DNA of 64,000 nucleotides from JAUIAI01 sp963732405 (GTDB lineage: Bacteria > Pseudomonadota > Gammaproteobacteria > Burkholderiales > Burkholderiaceae_E): contig CAVSZG010000004.1 of NCBI GenBank assembly GCA_963732405.1, forward strand, positions 1 to 64,000. Direction: 5' to 3'. The position numbers and the translations under genes were made by a program. How positions within the stretch are numbered: the stretch's first letter is position 1; every line of letters starts with the position of its first letter. The notes beneath the pieces are model-generated. The model was given only the letters and a program-made list of their open reading frames with translations. It ran no database searches and was not told where the DNA came from. Below are positions 53,074 to 60,696 of the stretch, in pieces.

Positions 53074-54348
53074 ATGAAAGTCCTGTTCATCTCTGACAAC
53101 TTTCCGCCAGAACTCAACGCCCCGTCTACGCGCACCTACGAGCACGCCAGACGCTGGGTGGAGCGCGGCCATGAGGTAACGGTCATCACCACGGCGCCAA
53201 ACTTTCCGGAAGGCGTCGTGTTTCCCGGTTATGACAACGACTGGTACAAGGTCGAACTCAAGGACGGCATCCGGGTGGTGCGGGTCAAGTCTTACATCGC
53301 ACCCAACGACGGGGTGGTGCGCCGTACCCTCGACTACTTCTCGTTTTGCGTTTCGGCATTCGTCGCCGGCTTGTTGCAGCGCCGCCCCGATATTGTGATC
53401 ACGACATCGCCGCAGTTTTTTGCCGCGACGGCTGGCTGGTTGCTCACGCGACTGCGCCACCTGCCGTGGGTGTTCGAGCTGCGCGATCTGTGGCCTGAGT
53501 CGATTGTCTCGGTCGGTGCGCTCAAGCGTGGCGCGCTGATCAAGGCGCTCGAATGGCTCGAAATGCGGATGTATCACGCGGCGGACACCATCGTGTCGGT
53601 CACTCAGGCGTTCTGCCGGAACCTCGAATCGCGCGGTGTACCGGCCCAAAAGATGGTCGTTGTGCGCAACGGCGCCGACCTCTCGCGGTTCCAACCCACC
53701 GAATCATCCCGCGAACTGATCGAAGAGTTCGGACTGCGTGGCCGCTTCGTCGTCGGCTACCTCGGCACGGTGGGCATGGCGCACGGCCTGAGTCGCGTGG
53801 TCGAGGCAGCCAAGCTGCTCGCCGACCAGCCCGAGGTCGTGTTCCTGATCTGCGGCAGCGGCGCCAACCTGCGCTCGGTGCAGGACAAGGTCGCGCGCGA
53901 GCAGATTCCCAATGTGCTGTTCGTGCCGCCGCAGCCACGCGAGCGGATGCCAGCGTTCTGGAGCATTCAGGATCTGGCGCTGATCCCACTGCGCGATGCG
54001 CCGCTGTTCACCACCGTCATTCCGTCGAAGATCTTCGAGGGCATGGCGATGGGCATTCCGCTACTGATGTCAGTGCCCAAGGGCGAGGCCAGCGAACTGG
54101 TGCTTGAGGCCGGCGCCGGCTTCTGGTCGCCGCCCGAAGACCCGGCCATGCTGGCCGATGCGATTCGCTGGGCGATGGACCATCCGCAGGATCGTCAGCG
54201 CATGCGTGAGGCCGGCCTGGCCGCCGCACCGCGCTTCAGTCGCATCGCGCAGGCCGATGCCATGCTCGACGTGCTCGAGGCGACTGCACGGGGAAATCGC
54301 CCGGTCCAGGCCATTGCGCCGGTGCCGGGCAAGGGCAACGCCCAATGA
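53074..54348 (+). CDS. WbuB-like glycosyltransferase family 4
   Basis: A 424-residue GT-B enzyme. The N-terminus MKVLFISDNFPPELNAPSTRTYEHAR and the block ELRDLWPESIVSVGAL are characteristic of WbuB-type transferases, which in E. coli O26 transfer L-FucNAc. The donor-side region contains GYLGTVGMAHGLSRVVEA and TTVIPSKIFEGMAMGIPLL. A FucNAc-type donor would need 4,6-dehydratase, reductase and 2-epimerase steps; dehydratase and 2-epimerase relatives are in this window, but the exact sugar is inference. A methyltransferase gene follows 31 bases later. Confidence 0.88.
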   Translation: MKVLFISDNFPPELNAPSTRTYEHARRWVERGHEVTVITTAPNFPEGVVFPGYDNDWYKVELKDGIRVVRVKSYIAPNDGVVRRTLDYFSFCVSAFVAGLLQRRPDIVITTSPQFFAATAGWLLTRLRHLPWVFELRDLWPESIVSVGALKRGALIKALEWLEMRMYHAADTIVSVTQAFCRNLESRGVPAQKMVVVRNGADLSRFQPTESSRELIEEFGLRGRFVVGYLGTVGMAHGLSRVVEAAKLLADQPEVVFLICGSGANLRSVQDKVAREQIPNVLFVPPQPRERMPAFWSIQDLALIPLRDAPLFTTVIPSKIFEGMAMGIPLLMSVPKGEASELVLEAGAGFWSPPEDPAMLADAIRWAMDHPQDRQRMREAGLAAAPRFSRIAQADAMLDVLEATARGNRPVQAIAPVPGKGNAQ

Positions 54349-54379
54349 ACGACTCGGCTTGCTCAAACGTCGCCACTTC

Positions 54380-55222
54380 ATGACGCTGCCGCCGGAGGTT
54401 CATGCCCGCCATTACCGGGTCGAGAAGGAACTCGCCGCGCGCCTTCGCGATGCGCCGGCCAACGAACGCGTGACCTTGTATTCGGTTGTCTACGATGAGC
54501 TGTACCGGCGCCTGCCCGACCATCCGATGCTGGTCGCCAAGGCGCAGCAGGCGCAGTTGCGGCGCGACGCGGTGGGCCGCAAGCTCCGGCTGTTACGCCC
54601 CTACCTGAAGCCCAGCTCCGTATTCATGGAACTGGGCCCGGGCGACTGCCAGCTGAGCATGGCGGTCGCACCGCAGGTGGGGGAAGTGATCGCAGCCGAG
54701 GTGTCGGAAGTGATCTCATCGCGCGAGGCCTGGCCGGCCAATATGCGGTTGGCGATCATCTCGCACCCGACCGAGATTCCGGCGCCGGCGGGCTCGGTCG
54801 ACGTGATCTACGGCGACAACATTGCCGAACACCTGCATCCAGACGACTTCGTCGAACAGACCCGCCATGTGTTCGAGGCGCTGGCACCGGGCGGTCACTA
54901 CCTGATCATGACGCCGAACCGGCTCAACGGCCCGTGGGACGTTTCCCGCGGTTTCGACGCCATTGCCACCGGACTGCACCTGCGCGAATACACGTTCACC
55001 GAACTGCGGCGCCTGCTGCTGGACACGGGCTTCGAGCGGGTGCAGCCGATCGTCGGCTTGCGCGGCATTTACGCACGCTTTCCGGCCGCCCTGGTGACAG
55101 CCACCGAGGCGCTGCTGGCGGCGCTGCCCGACCGCCTGTCGCGCTGGCTGGCCAACACGATGCCGCTGCAGGTGGTGCTGGCGATCCGCCTCGTGGCCAC
55201 CCGCCCGACCGCCAGCGCGTGA
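54380..55222 (+). CDS. Class I SAM-dependent methyltransferase
   Basis: Start set at the ATG giving MTLPPEVHARHYRVEKELAARL, 31 bases after the glycosyltransferase; longer in-frame forms overlap that gene heavily. The 280-residue protein has motif I VFMELGPGDCQLSMAV, an acidic strand end (AEVSEV), DVIYGDNIAEHLHPDD and FEALAPGGHYLIMTPNR, the normal Methyltransf_11/23 order. It probably methylates a sugar residue or the chain end. It is convergent with the next methyltransferase gene, 39 bases away. Confidence 0.82.
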   Translation: MTLPPEVHARHYRVEKELAARLRDAPANERVTLYSVVYDELYRRLPDHPMLVAKAQQAQLRRDAVGRKLRLLRPYLKPSSVFMELGPGDCQLSMAVAPQVGEVIAAEVSEVISSREAWPANMRLAIISHPTEIPAPAGSVDVIYGDNIAEHLHPDDFVEQTRHVFEALAPGGHYLIMTPNRLNGPWDVSRGFDAIATGLHLREYTFTELRRLLLDTGFERVQPIVGLRGIYARFPAALVTATEALLAALPDRLSRWLANTMPLQVVLAIRLVATRPTASA

Positions 55223-55261
55223 GAGTCGGCCACTGACCAGCCGAACTGGCGGGGGTGCCGG

Positions 55262-56008
55262 TCAGCTCGCGACCGGCTTCTTGCGGGCGATGGCGACCGT
55301 GTTGCAGAAATACTCGTCACGCGAGGGCAACAGCCAATCGACCATCAGCGCGATCAGCGTCATCGGAAACACCACCAGCACCTGCAAGGGCCTGGCCATC
55401 ACCCGCCGCCCGCGCACGAACAGATATTGGTAGAAGTAAGCGATCAACATCTGGCATACCGTGAGGAAGTAGGTGGTGGTCTTGTTCACCCCTTGCACCT
55501 CGAACCCGCTGTCCTGCAGCAGCGCCCGCATGCCGAAACTGGTCAGGCGCCGAAAGTCATAAGGCACCTCATGCTCGTTCCAGGAAAACGGCATTGACAC
55601 GAGCAACACCGCCTGCGGCTTGAGCACCCGGTGGATTTCCGTAAGCAGGCCGTCCAGGTCGGCCACGTGCTCGAACACCTCGAAACTGACCACTGCGTCG
55701 AAGGCGTCCGACGCAAACGGCAGCCGCTTGCCATCGTAAAAACAATCGATATGGCTGTCGGCATGCACGTGCCCTGAGACGGGCACATCGAGGCCGACAT
55801 AGTGATTGGCCTGCTCGAACAAGGATTCATAGGGCTTGGATCCACAGCCGATGTCGAGCACCTTGCCTTGGATCAAGGGCGCGGCGGCGCGAATTTCGCG
55901 CGCGAGGCCGGCGCGAAGAATGTAGAACGGGTTGACGACGATGCCAAGCCAGGTCGGCAGAAACGACTCCTTGCGAAAGCGCTCGACGATGGTGTTGAAG
56001 ATCGACAT
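55262..56008 (-). CDS. Class I SAM-dependent methyltransferase with C-terminal membrane segments
   Basis: The ATG at 56008 gives 248 residues (MSIFNTIVERFRKESF). Motif I is VLDIGCGSKPYESLF, followed by VGLDVP, LPFASDAFDAVVSFEVFEHV and LKPQAVLLVSMPF. The C-terminal 90 residues include two hydrophobic segments (FLTVCQMLIAYFYQYLFV and LVVFPMTLIALMVDWLL), suggesting membrane attachment, which would suit a lipid-linked glycan substrate. The function beyond methylation is unknown. Confidence 0.8.
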   Translation of the reverse strand: MSIFNTIVERFRKESFLPTWLGIVVNPFYILRAGLAREIRAAAPLIQGKVLDIGCGSKPYESLFEQANHYVGLDVPVSGHVHADSHIDCFYDGKRLPFASDAFDAVVSFEVFEHVADLDGLLTEIHRVLKPQAVLLVSMPFSWNEHEVPYDFRRLTSFGMRALLQDSGFEVQGVNKTTTYFLTVCQMLIAYFYQYLFVRGRRVMARPLQVLVVFPMTLIALMVDWLLPSRDEYFCNTVAIARKKPVAS

Positions 56009-56216
56009 GGTTGTACGAGTCAGAACGAGCCTGGGCACTGGTGATCTAAACGACGTTGCCAGACATCTTAACCGTTGAGCTCGTTCGAGGTCGTCTAGGC
56101 GTTCGCCCACGTCGGTCGGCTCCACCTCGCCCTTTGTCGGCCGCTGATGCATAACGGGTACAAAAGCCTTGCCTTATCCGCTAGGCTGCGAACCAGTTTG
56201 TCCCTGGCTGAAGACC

Positions 56217-57971
56217 GTGAATCCATTGCATCGCCGCTGGCTGTGGGCGCCGCTCGCGCTCGTCTGCACAACGCTGCTCGCCTGTGGCTCGGGCGCTGCG
56301 CCCGAGAGCAAAGAGTCCACACCTTCCAGCGTCACTGCGTCGGTGGCCTCGACCACACGGACCAGCGCTCCCTCGACGCAGTCTGCGACGACGTCCACGT
56401 CGAACCCGACGCCAGCCCTCGCGTCGCCGTCTGACTCGACCACCGAAGCCACGCCCCCCGAGTCGTCCGTAGCGGACACTACGGCAGCATCAGCACCTGC
56501 CGACCCGGCACCCGAGGCCGATCCATATGAAGTATCGGTCACATTGCCCTCGTGCCTGGAGGCCAATCCTCTGGTGCATATCATCAGCACCGTTGAGGAT
56601 TGGTCGTTGGTCAACGATCCGGCGATCCGCATCTTCTGCATTCGGCCGGGCGACTACCGCGCCAGCGGCGAGATCCGACTAACCACCTCAGGCACCGAAC
56701 TATCGCCCCGGGTCTTGCGCTACTACGCCCCGAGCGGTGACAAGCCAACCCACCCGGTACGTGCAACGAGCGAAGAGCGCGCAATCGTGCAGAAGCTCGC
56801 GTTCAGCGCCGTTCAGTATTGGATCGTTGACCGGCTGTCGGTGCTCAACAACGACGCGAACAATGCATTGGAAAACCGTACGCTCAAGATCAGCGACAAC
56901 GCCTCGCACATCGTCGTGCAGGACTCGCTGGTCGAGGGCGGGCGCGTTGGCGTCTGGATCAACGATTCCAACGACAACGTGCTCCAGCGCAGCGTTGTTC
57001 GCAACACCATTCACACCCCTGATGACGACAACTGCATCAACCTCGAGGGGCGACCCTACTCGACCGTGCGCAACAATCGTATTGTCAGCAACGAGGTCTA
57101 CGACTGCACTGACAGCCTTCAACTGGTAACGCTCGAAGACAGCGCCGGCAACCTGACTTTCCCGGGCACCCGAGTTGCCAACAACGACTTCTACCTGACT
57201 CCGGCGATGTACACCGACTGCCAGGGTCATATGGACCCTGATGGCGCCTGCTCGATCGCCGAAGGGCGCTTCGACATCAAGGGGGGTGGCACTTCCAGCA
57301 CCGAGGCCGGCCTCGTGCACATCACACGCAACCGCATATGGGGTGCGCGCCGCACCGATCCGGTGAGTAGCGGCGGTAGCAGTTGGGGTGATGGCATCGA
57401 CGTCTGTTGCGGGCGCGACATCCACTACCTGCTGATCGAAAACAACCTGGTGTTCGACAATGACGTCGGCATCACCGTCGAGGGTGTCGGCTCTAGCCGG
57501 ATCACCGTGCGCGATAACGTGCTCTACAACATACACGCGCGCAGCACCGGAGACGGCCACGGACTGACCGCTCTATCCGGCACTCATCACAACGAGTGGT
57601 ATCGCAATACAGTCATCGACACCGTGCTCTGGGGCCAGTTTGACGGCGCCCAGGACGATGTGCGCTGCAATATCGCGGTGCAGGTAGACTGGGGAAGAGT
57701 CTCGTTGTCGTCAACAGCCGGCCAGAACCACTACTACGGTCACACCACGGTGCCGACGGTCAACGACAATTCGAGCGTCGCTTATGCGTCGATTGACGCC
57801 GCTCATGCGCAGGACCTGTGCTTCGAACGCAAGCGACTCACCGGGCCCGAGCAATATTGCATACCTTATGCGTTGCCGACAGTGCTGAGTCCGCATTGGC
57901 AGGCTTGCCCGGTCACGACGGGGGCTATTGCCAGCGTCGGGATCGATGACCAGTTGATTCCGAGTGAATGA
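56217..57971 (+). CDS. Parallel beta-helix lipoprotein (paralog of the 29-31 kb protein)
   Basis: A GTG start gives MNPLHRRWLWAPLALVCTTLL followed by ACGSG, a lipobox (LLAC) predicting a lipid-anchored protein of 584 residues. After the Cys comes a linker of about 80 residues made almost only of Ser, Thr, Pro and Ala, then a beta-helix body. That body carries the same invariant blocks as the earlier protein: DDDNCINLEGRP, YDCTDSLQLVTL, DFYLTPAMYTDC, EGRFDIKGGG, NRIWGARRTDPVS and GIDVCCGR. The anchor and spacer suit display at the outer membrane, while the paralog has a simple signal. The fold suggests glycan binding or cleavage; no activity is known. Confidence 0.78.
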   Translation: MNPLHRRWLWAPLALVCTTLLACGSGAAPESKESTPSSVTASVASTTRTSAPSTQSATTSTSNPTPALASPSDSTTEATPPESSVADTTAASAPADPAPEADPYEVSVTLPSCLEANPLVHIISTVEDWSLVNDPAIRIFCIRPGDYRASGEIRLTTSGTELSPRVLRYYAPSGDKPTHPVRATSEERAIVQKLAFSAVQYWIVDRLSVLNNDANNALENRTLKISDNASHIVVQDSLVEGGRVGVWINDSNDNVLQRSVVRNTIHTPDDDNCINLEGRPYSTVRNNRIVSNEVYDCTDSLQLVTLEDSAGNLTFPGTRVANNDFYLTPAMYTDCQGHMDPDGACSIAEGRFDIKGGGTSSTEAGLVHITRNRIWGARRTDPVSSGGSSWGDGIDVCCGRDIHYLLIENNLVFDNDVGITVEGVGSSRITVRDNVLYNIHARSTGDGHGLTALSGTHHNEWYRNTVIDTVLWGQFDGAQDDVRCNIAVQVDWGRVSLSSTAGQNHYYGHTTVPTVNDNSSVAYASIDAAHAQDLCFERKRLTGPEQYCIPYALPTVLSPHWQACPVTTGAIASVGIDDQLIPSE

Positions 57972-58215
57972 GCCGGTCAGTCTTGGTGCGAGCAGTCACC
58001 TGCAGGCGATCCCCTCACACGTCAACGATCGGGTCAATCACCCACATTGATTTATGGCCCGGTGGTAACATCGCCGAGGCGAATGCGAGCCACCTGAACT
58101 ACGCCGTTTTCTGTTCTGAGGGCTGTTGTTCAGTCACAGGAGTTGTCCCGTTAACCCTCCGCGAACCTGTCTCGTCTGCTAGTCAAGACTTGGGTGAGCG
58201 AGCTCAAACAATTCA

Positions 58216-58866
58216 ATGGCGCGAACTTTTGGTATCGTCGGCACCGGCGGACATGGACGAGAGACGATGGCGGTTGCTTCCAGTCTGCCCGACTTTACCC
58301 GCCCAGATGTCGACCTAGTGTTCATCGACTTCGATGCCCGACCTGATCGGCTCAACGGCTTTCGAGTGCTGAGCACACAGCAGTTCATCGAACTCGATGG
58401 GCCAAAGTGGTTCAATCCTGCCGTCGCAAGCCATGTGGCCAGGCGAAGAATTGCACAGGAAATGACGGCGGCAGGGGTGGCGCCGTTTTCAATCGTTGCT
58501 TCGACCGCCTCATTGCTGGATGAATCTGAGCTTGGCGTCGGCTGCATACTTAGCCCGTACTCTTTGGTAACTGTCAACGCGCGAATCGGCTCCTATTTTC
58601 ATGCGAACAATCACTCTCATGTATCGCACGACTGTCGAATCGGCGACTTCGTGACCTTTGCGCCCGGCGTCCGATGCAACGGCAATGTTCATATCGAAGA
58701 CGACGTTTATATTGGTTCCAACGCCGTGATTCGGCAAGGTACGGAACAGCGACCGATGCTGATCGGGAAAGGCGCCGTCGTTGGGGCGGGGGCTGTCGTA
58801 CTAAACAGCGTGGCGGCGGGCGCGACAGTTGTTGGGAATCCTGCGAGAGTCATTCGGTCAGTGTAA
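58216..58866 (+). CDS. NeuD/PglD-type sugar O- or N-acetyltransferase
   Basis: A 216-residue left-handed beta-helix acetyltransferase. The N-terminal PglD-like domain starts GIVGTGGHGRETMAV; hexapeptide repeats run from about residue 100 to 205 (IGSYFHANNHSHVSHDCRIGDF, IEDDVYIGSNAVI, IGKGAVVGAGAVV). The His in SHDC is the likely catalytic base. It would acetylate a nucleotide-linked amino sugar or a sugar hydroxyl. From here to the right edge the DNA is lower in G+C than before. It overlaps the end of the convergent heparinase gene by nine bases. Confidence 0.85.
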   Translation: MARTFGIVGTGGHGRETMAVASSLPDFTRPDVDLVFIDFDARPDRLNGFRVLSTQQFIELDGPKWFNPAVASHVARRRIAQEMTAAGVAPFSIVASTASLLDESELGVGCILSPYSLVTVNARIGSYFHANNHSHVSHDCRIGDFVTFAPGVRCNGNVHIEDDVYIGSNAVIRQGTEQRPMLIGKGAVVGAGAVVLNSVAAGATVVGNPARVIRSV

Positions 58867-60696
58867 TGGCGGCGACCCTTCCCGCCGCGTTGGTGCAATG
58901 ATTGTCACTAGTGTACCGGGCCGGGACAAGCGTACCTCTACGACTGGAACTCGCTCGCTGCCCCTATAGAATCTGGATTCGGCCGCCTTACCAATACTGA
59001 TAGAAATCGATTCGGCACTCGAAAATGAGATTTCGCCCAACGAACTCTTGACAGTCGTTCCGGATACGACCCAGTTTGAAGGTGCAAGGCGCCATCGAAT
59101 AGCAGCTGTCGATTCAAAGCCGCTGACGTGGTCGGTGACGCGCCAGAGGTCGCCGTCCCTTTGGACCGTTCGCCGATGGGTGGCACCGCGCCAATCCGTG
59201 TAGGCGCCCGAAGCCAGCTCTGCCTGTGAGTCGAATTGAATATCCGTTGCCGATAACCACTTGCCAAAAAGAAATCGGCCGATGACAGGCATCTGATCTC
59301 GACCGTCAAACTCAGCCGTGTTGTGCGCGGCTGTTGAGGAGAACCATCGCTGAGAATCCCTACCGTCGAGCGATCCGTTGTAGCTGAAGGTTCCCGCATC
59401 TCGCAGAAAATTCACACCATCGACCCAGAGATCCATATGCAGTGCGTCGGCGTGACTTGGGCGAAAGCGGAACACGGGCAGACGCAACATGCACAGCGTG
59501 CGTTGATCTCGAAGGATTGCAAATCCGCCCTCTGCAAACAGAGTAGATCTGAGCTCTGGCGGTTGCGACCCCGATACTTCGTTCTCTGAAAGCAGTTTAA
59601 GCAAAGGATGGCGGTTTTCGGCCTGGTCTGTCGGGCAATCGAAGAAGACCGCCAAACCCAGGTTTGCACTCCGCATAAAATTCCGATACGGATTTCCGTC
59701 AAACCTGAACAGCTGGGTCCCGTCATTTGCGCCCACATTCGGCGCGTCTGCGCTGATTGGATCGATCATGTGCAAATACCAGCGAATTGCGGACTTCGTC
59801 TTGTCGTAATAGAGACTGGAAAAGTGATCCACACCCATGCGCCGTCGAAACAATTCGGCAAAGCAAAGCGTGTCAATCACCATTCGGTGGTAAACAACGG
59901 AGTACTGGGAAAACGTGCCGTCCGACATGATCAGTGTTGCAACACGCTCTTCCAGCATCCTCCTTCCCTTTTTGCTCCATTTCATTCCCAAGCGACGCGA
60001 GGCCGAGTCGCCCCTGGATGCGAGATAGTGTCCGATCACAAATAGGGCGGCCGCTTCACTGGTTCCATGATTGTTGTCTTGGGCAATAGCGTAGGCGGTT
60101 GTCGCAGAGATTCTCTTGCCGTGCTCAAGTAACAACCGAATGAGCCCTGGCATGGGCGAGTCAAACGGATCGCCGATCATCAGCGCGGCAGCGATCAGAT
60201 GCATCCCTCTGATTGATGCCTCTTGACCGCATTTCCAATTGATACCGACGTTCACGGGGTTACCGGCACACCAGTCTCGAATCCAATGCTCGAGAATACT
60301 TAGAGCACCCTCATCACCCTGCCGATACGCCCGGACAAGTTCGAGCACCCACTCCATTCGAGACGGGTCCCAAATCCTCTTGATATCGCCCCTGCTTTGA
60401 TCAAAATCGCCCAGCGTTGACCAATGGTTCGTCTGTGGGAACGCAGCCCCGTTTTCATCTGGCGGCCGCGACCAATCGTGGGGCCCCGACAACGCCGCAG
60501 GCTGCCAGGAAAACAAGGTGATCGGTATCGAAGCAACTTGAGTCTCTGCGGAGAAAAACGGCCCCTGAATTGGCTGTCCTGTCGGGAGCCGCTTCTTGTA
60601 GTACCCCAGCTTGAGCAAAATTCGATGGGCCGCGACTACGGCGGAATTTGTTATCCCTAACCTTGCGTAGGTTGCCAATCGCACGAAAGCGGTCAC
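58858..60696 (-). CDS. Heparinase II/III family protein (second copy)
   Basis: I placed the start at the GTG (60696) that overlaps the oxidoreductase stop as GTGA; longer in-frame extensions run antisense-free but inside the oxidoreductase gene. The 612-residue product has the toroid domain (FDQSRGDIKRIWDPSRMEWV, NPVNVGINWKCGQEASIR, AQDNNHGTSEAAALFVIG) and the Hepar_II_III domain (RPSHADALHMDLWVDG, AAHNTAEFDGRDQM). No signal peptide is evident. Pairing with the bi-domain oxidoreductase is a recurring arrangement in polysaccharide loci, so a biosynthetic or repeat-unit-processing role is likely, though not established. Confidence 0.86.
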   Translation of the reverse strand: MTAFVRLATYARLGITNSAVVAAHRILLKLGYYKKRLPTGQPIQGPFFSAETQVASIPITLFSWQPAALSGPHDWSRPPDENGAAFPQTNHWSTLGDFDQSRGDIKRIWDPSRMEWVLELVRAYRQGDEGALSILEHWIRDWCAGNPVNVGINWKCGQEASIRGMHLIAAALMIGDPFDSPMPGLIRLLLEHGKRISATTAYAIAQDNNHGTSEAAALFVIGHYLASRGDSASRRLGMKWSKKGRRMLEERVATLIMSDGTFSQYSVVYHRMVIDTLCFAELFRRRMGVDHFSSLYYDKTKSAIRWYLHMIDPISADAPNVGANDGTQLFRFDGNPYRNFMRSANLGLAVFFDCPTDQAENRHPLLKLLSENEVSGSQPPELRSTLFAEGGFAILRDQRTLCMLRLPVFRFRPSHADALHMDLWVDGVNFLRDAGTFSYNGSLDGRDSQRWFSSTAAHNTAEFDGRDQMPVIGRFLFGKWLSATDIQFDSQAELASGAYTDWRGATHRRTVQRDGDLWRVTDHVSGFESTAAIRWRLAPSNWVVSGTTVKSSLGEISFSSAESISISIGKAAESRFYRGSERVPVVEVRLSRPGTLVTIIAPTRREGSPPLH

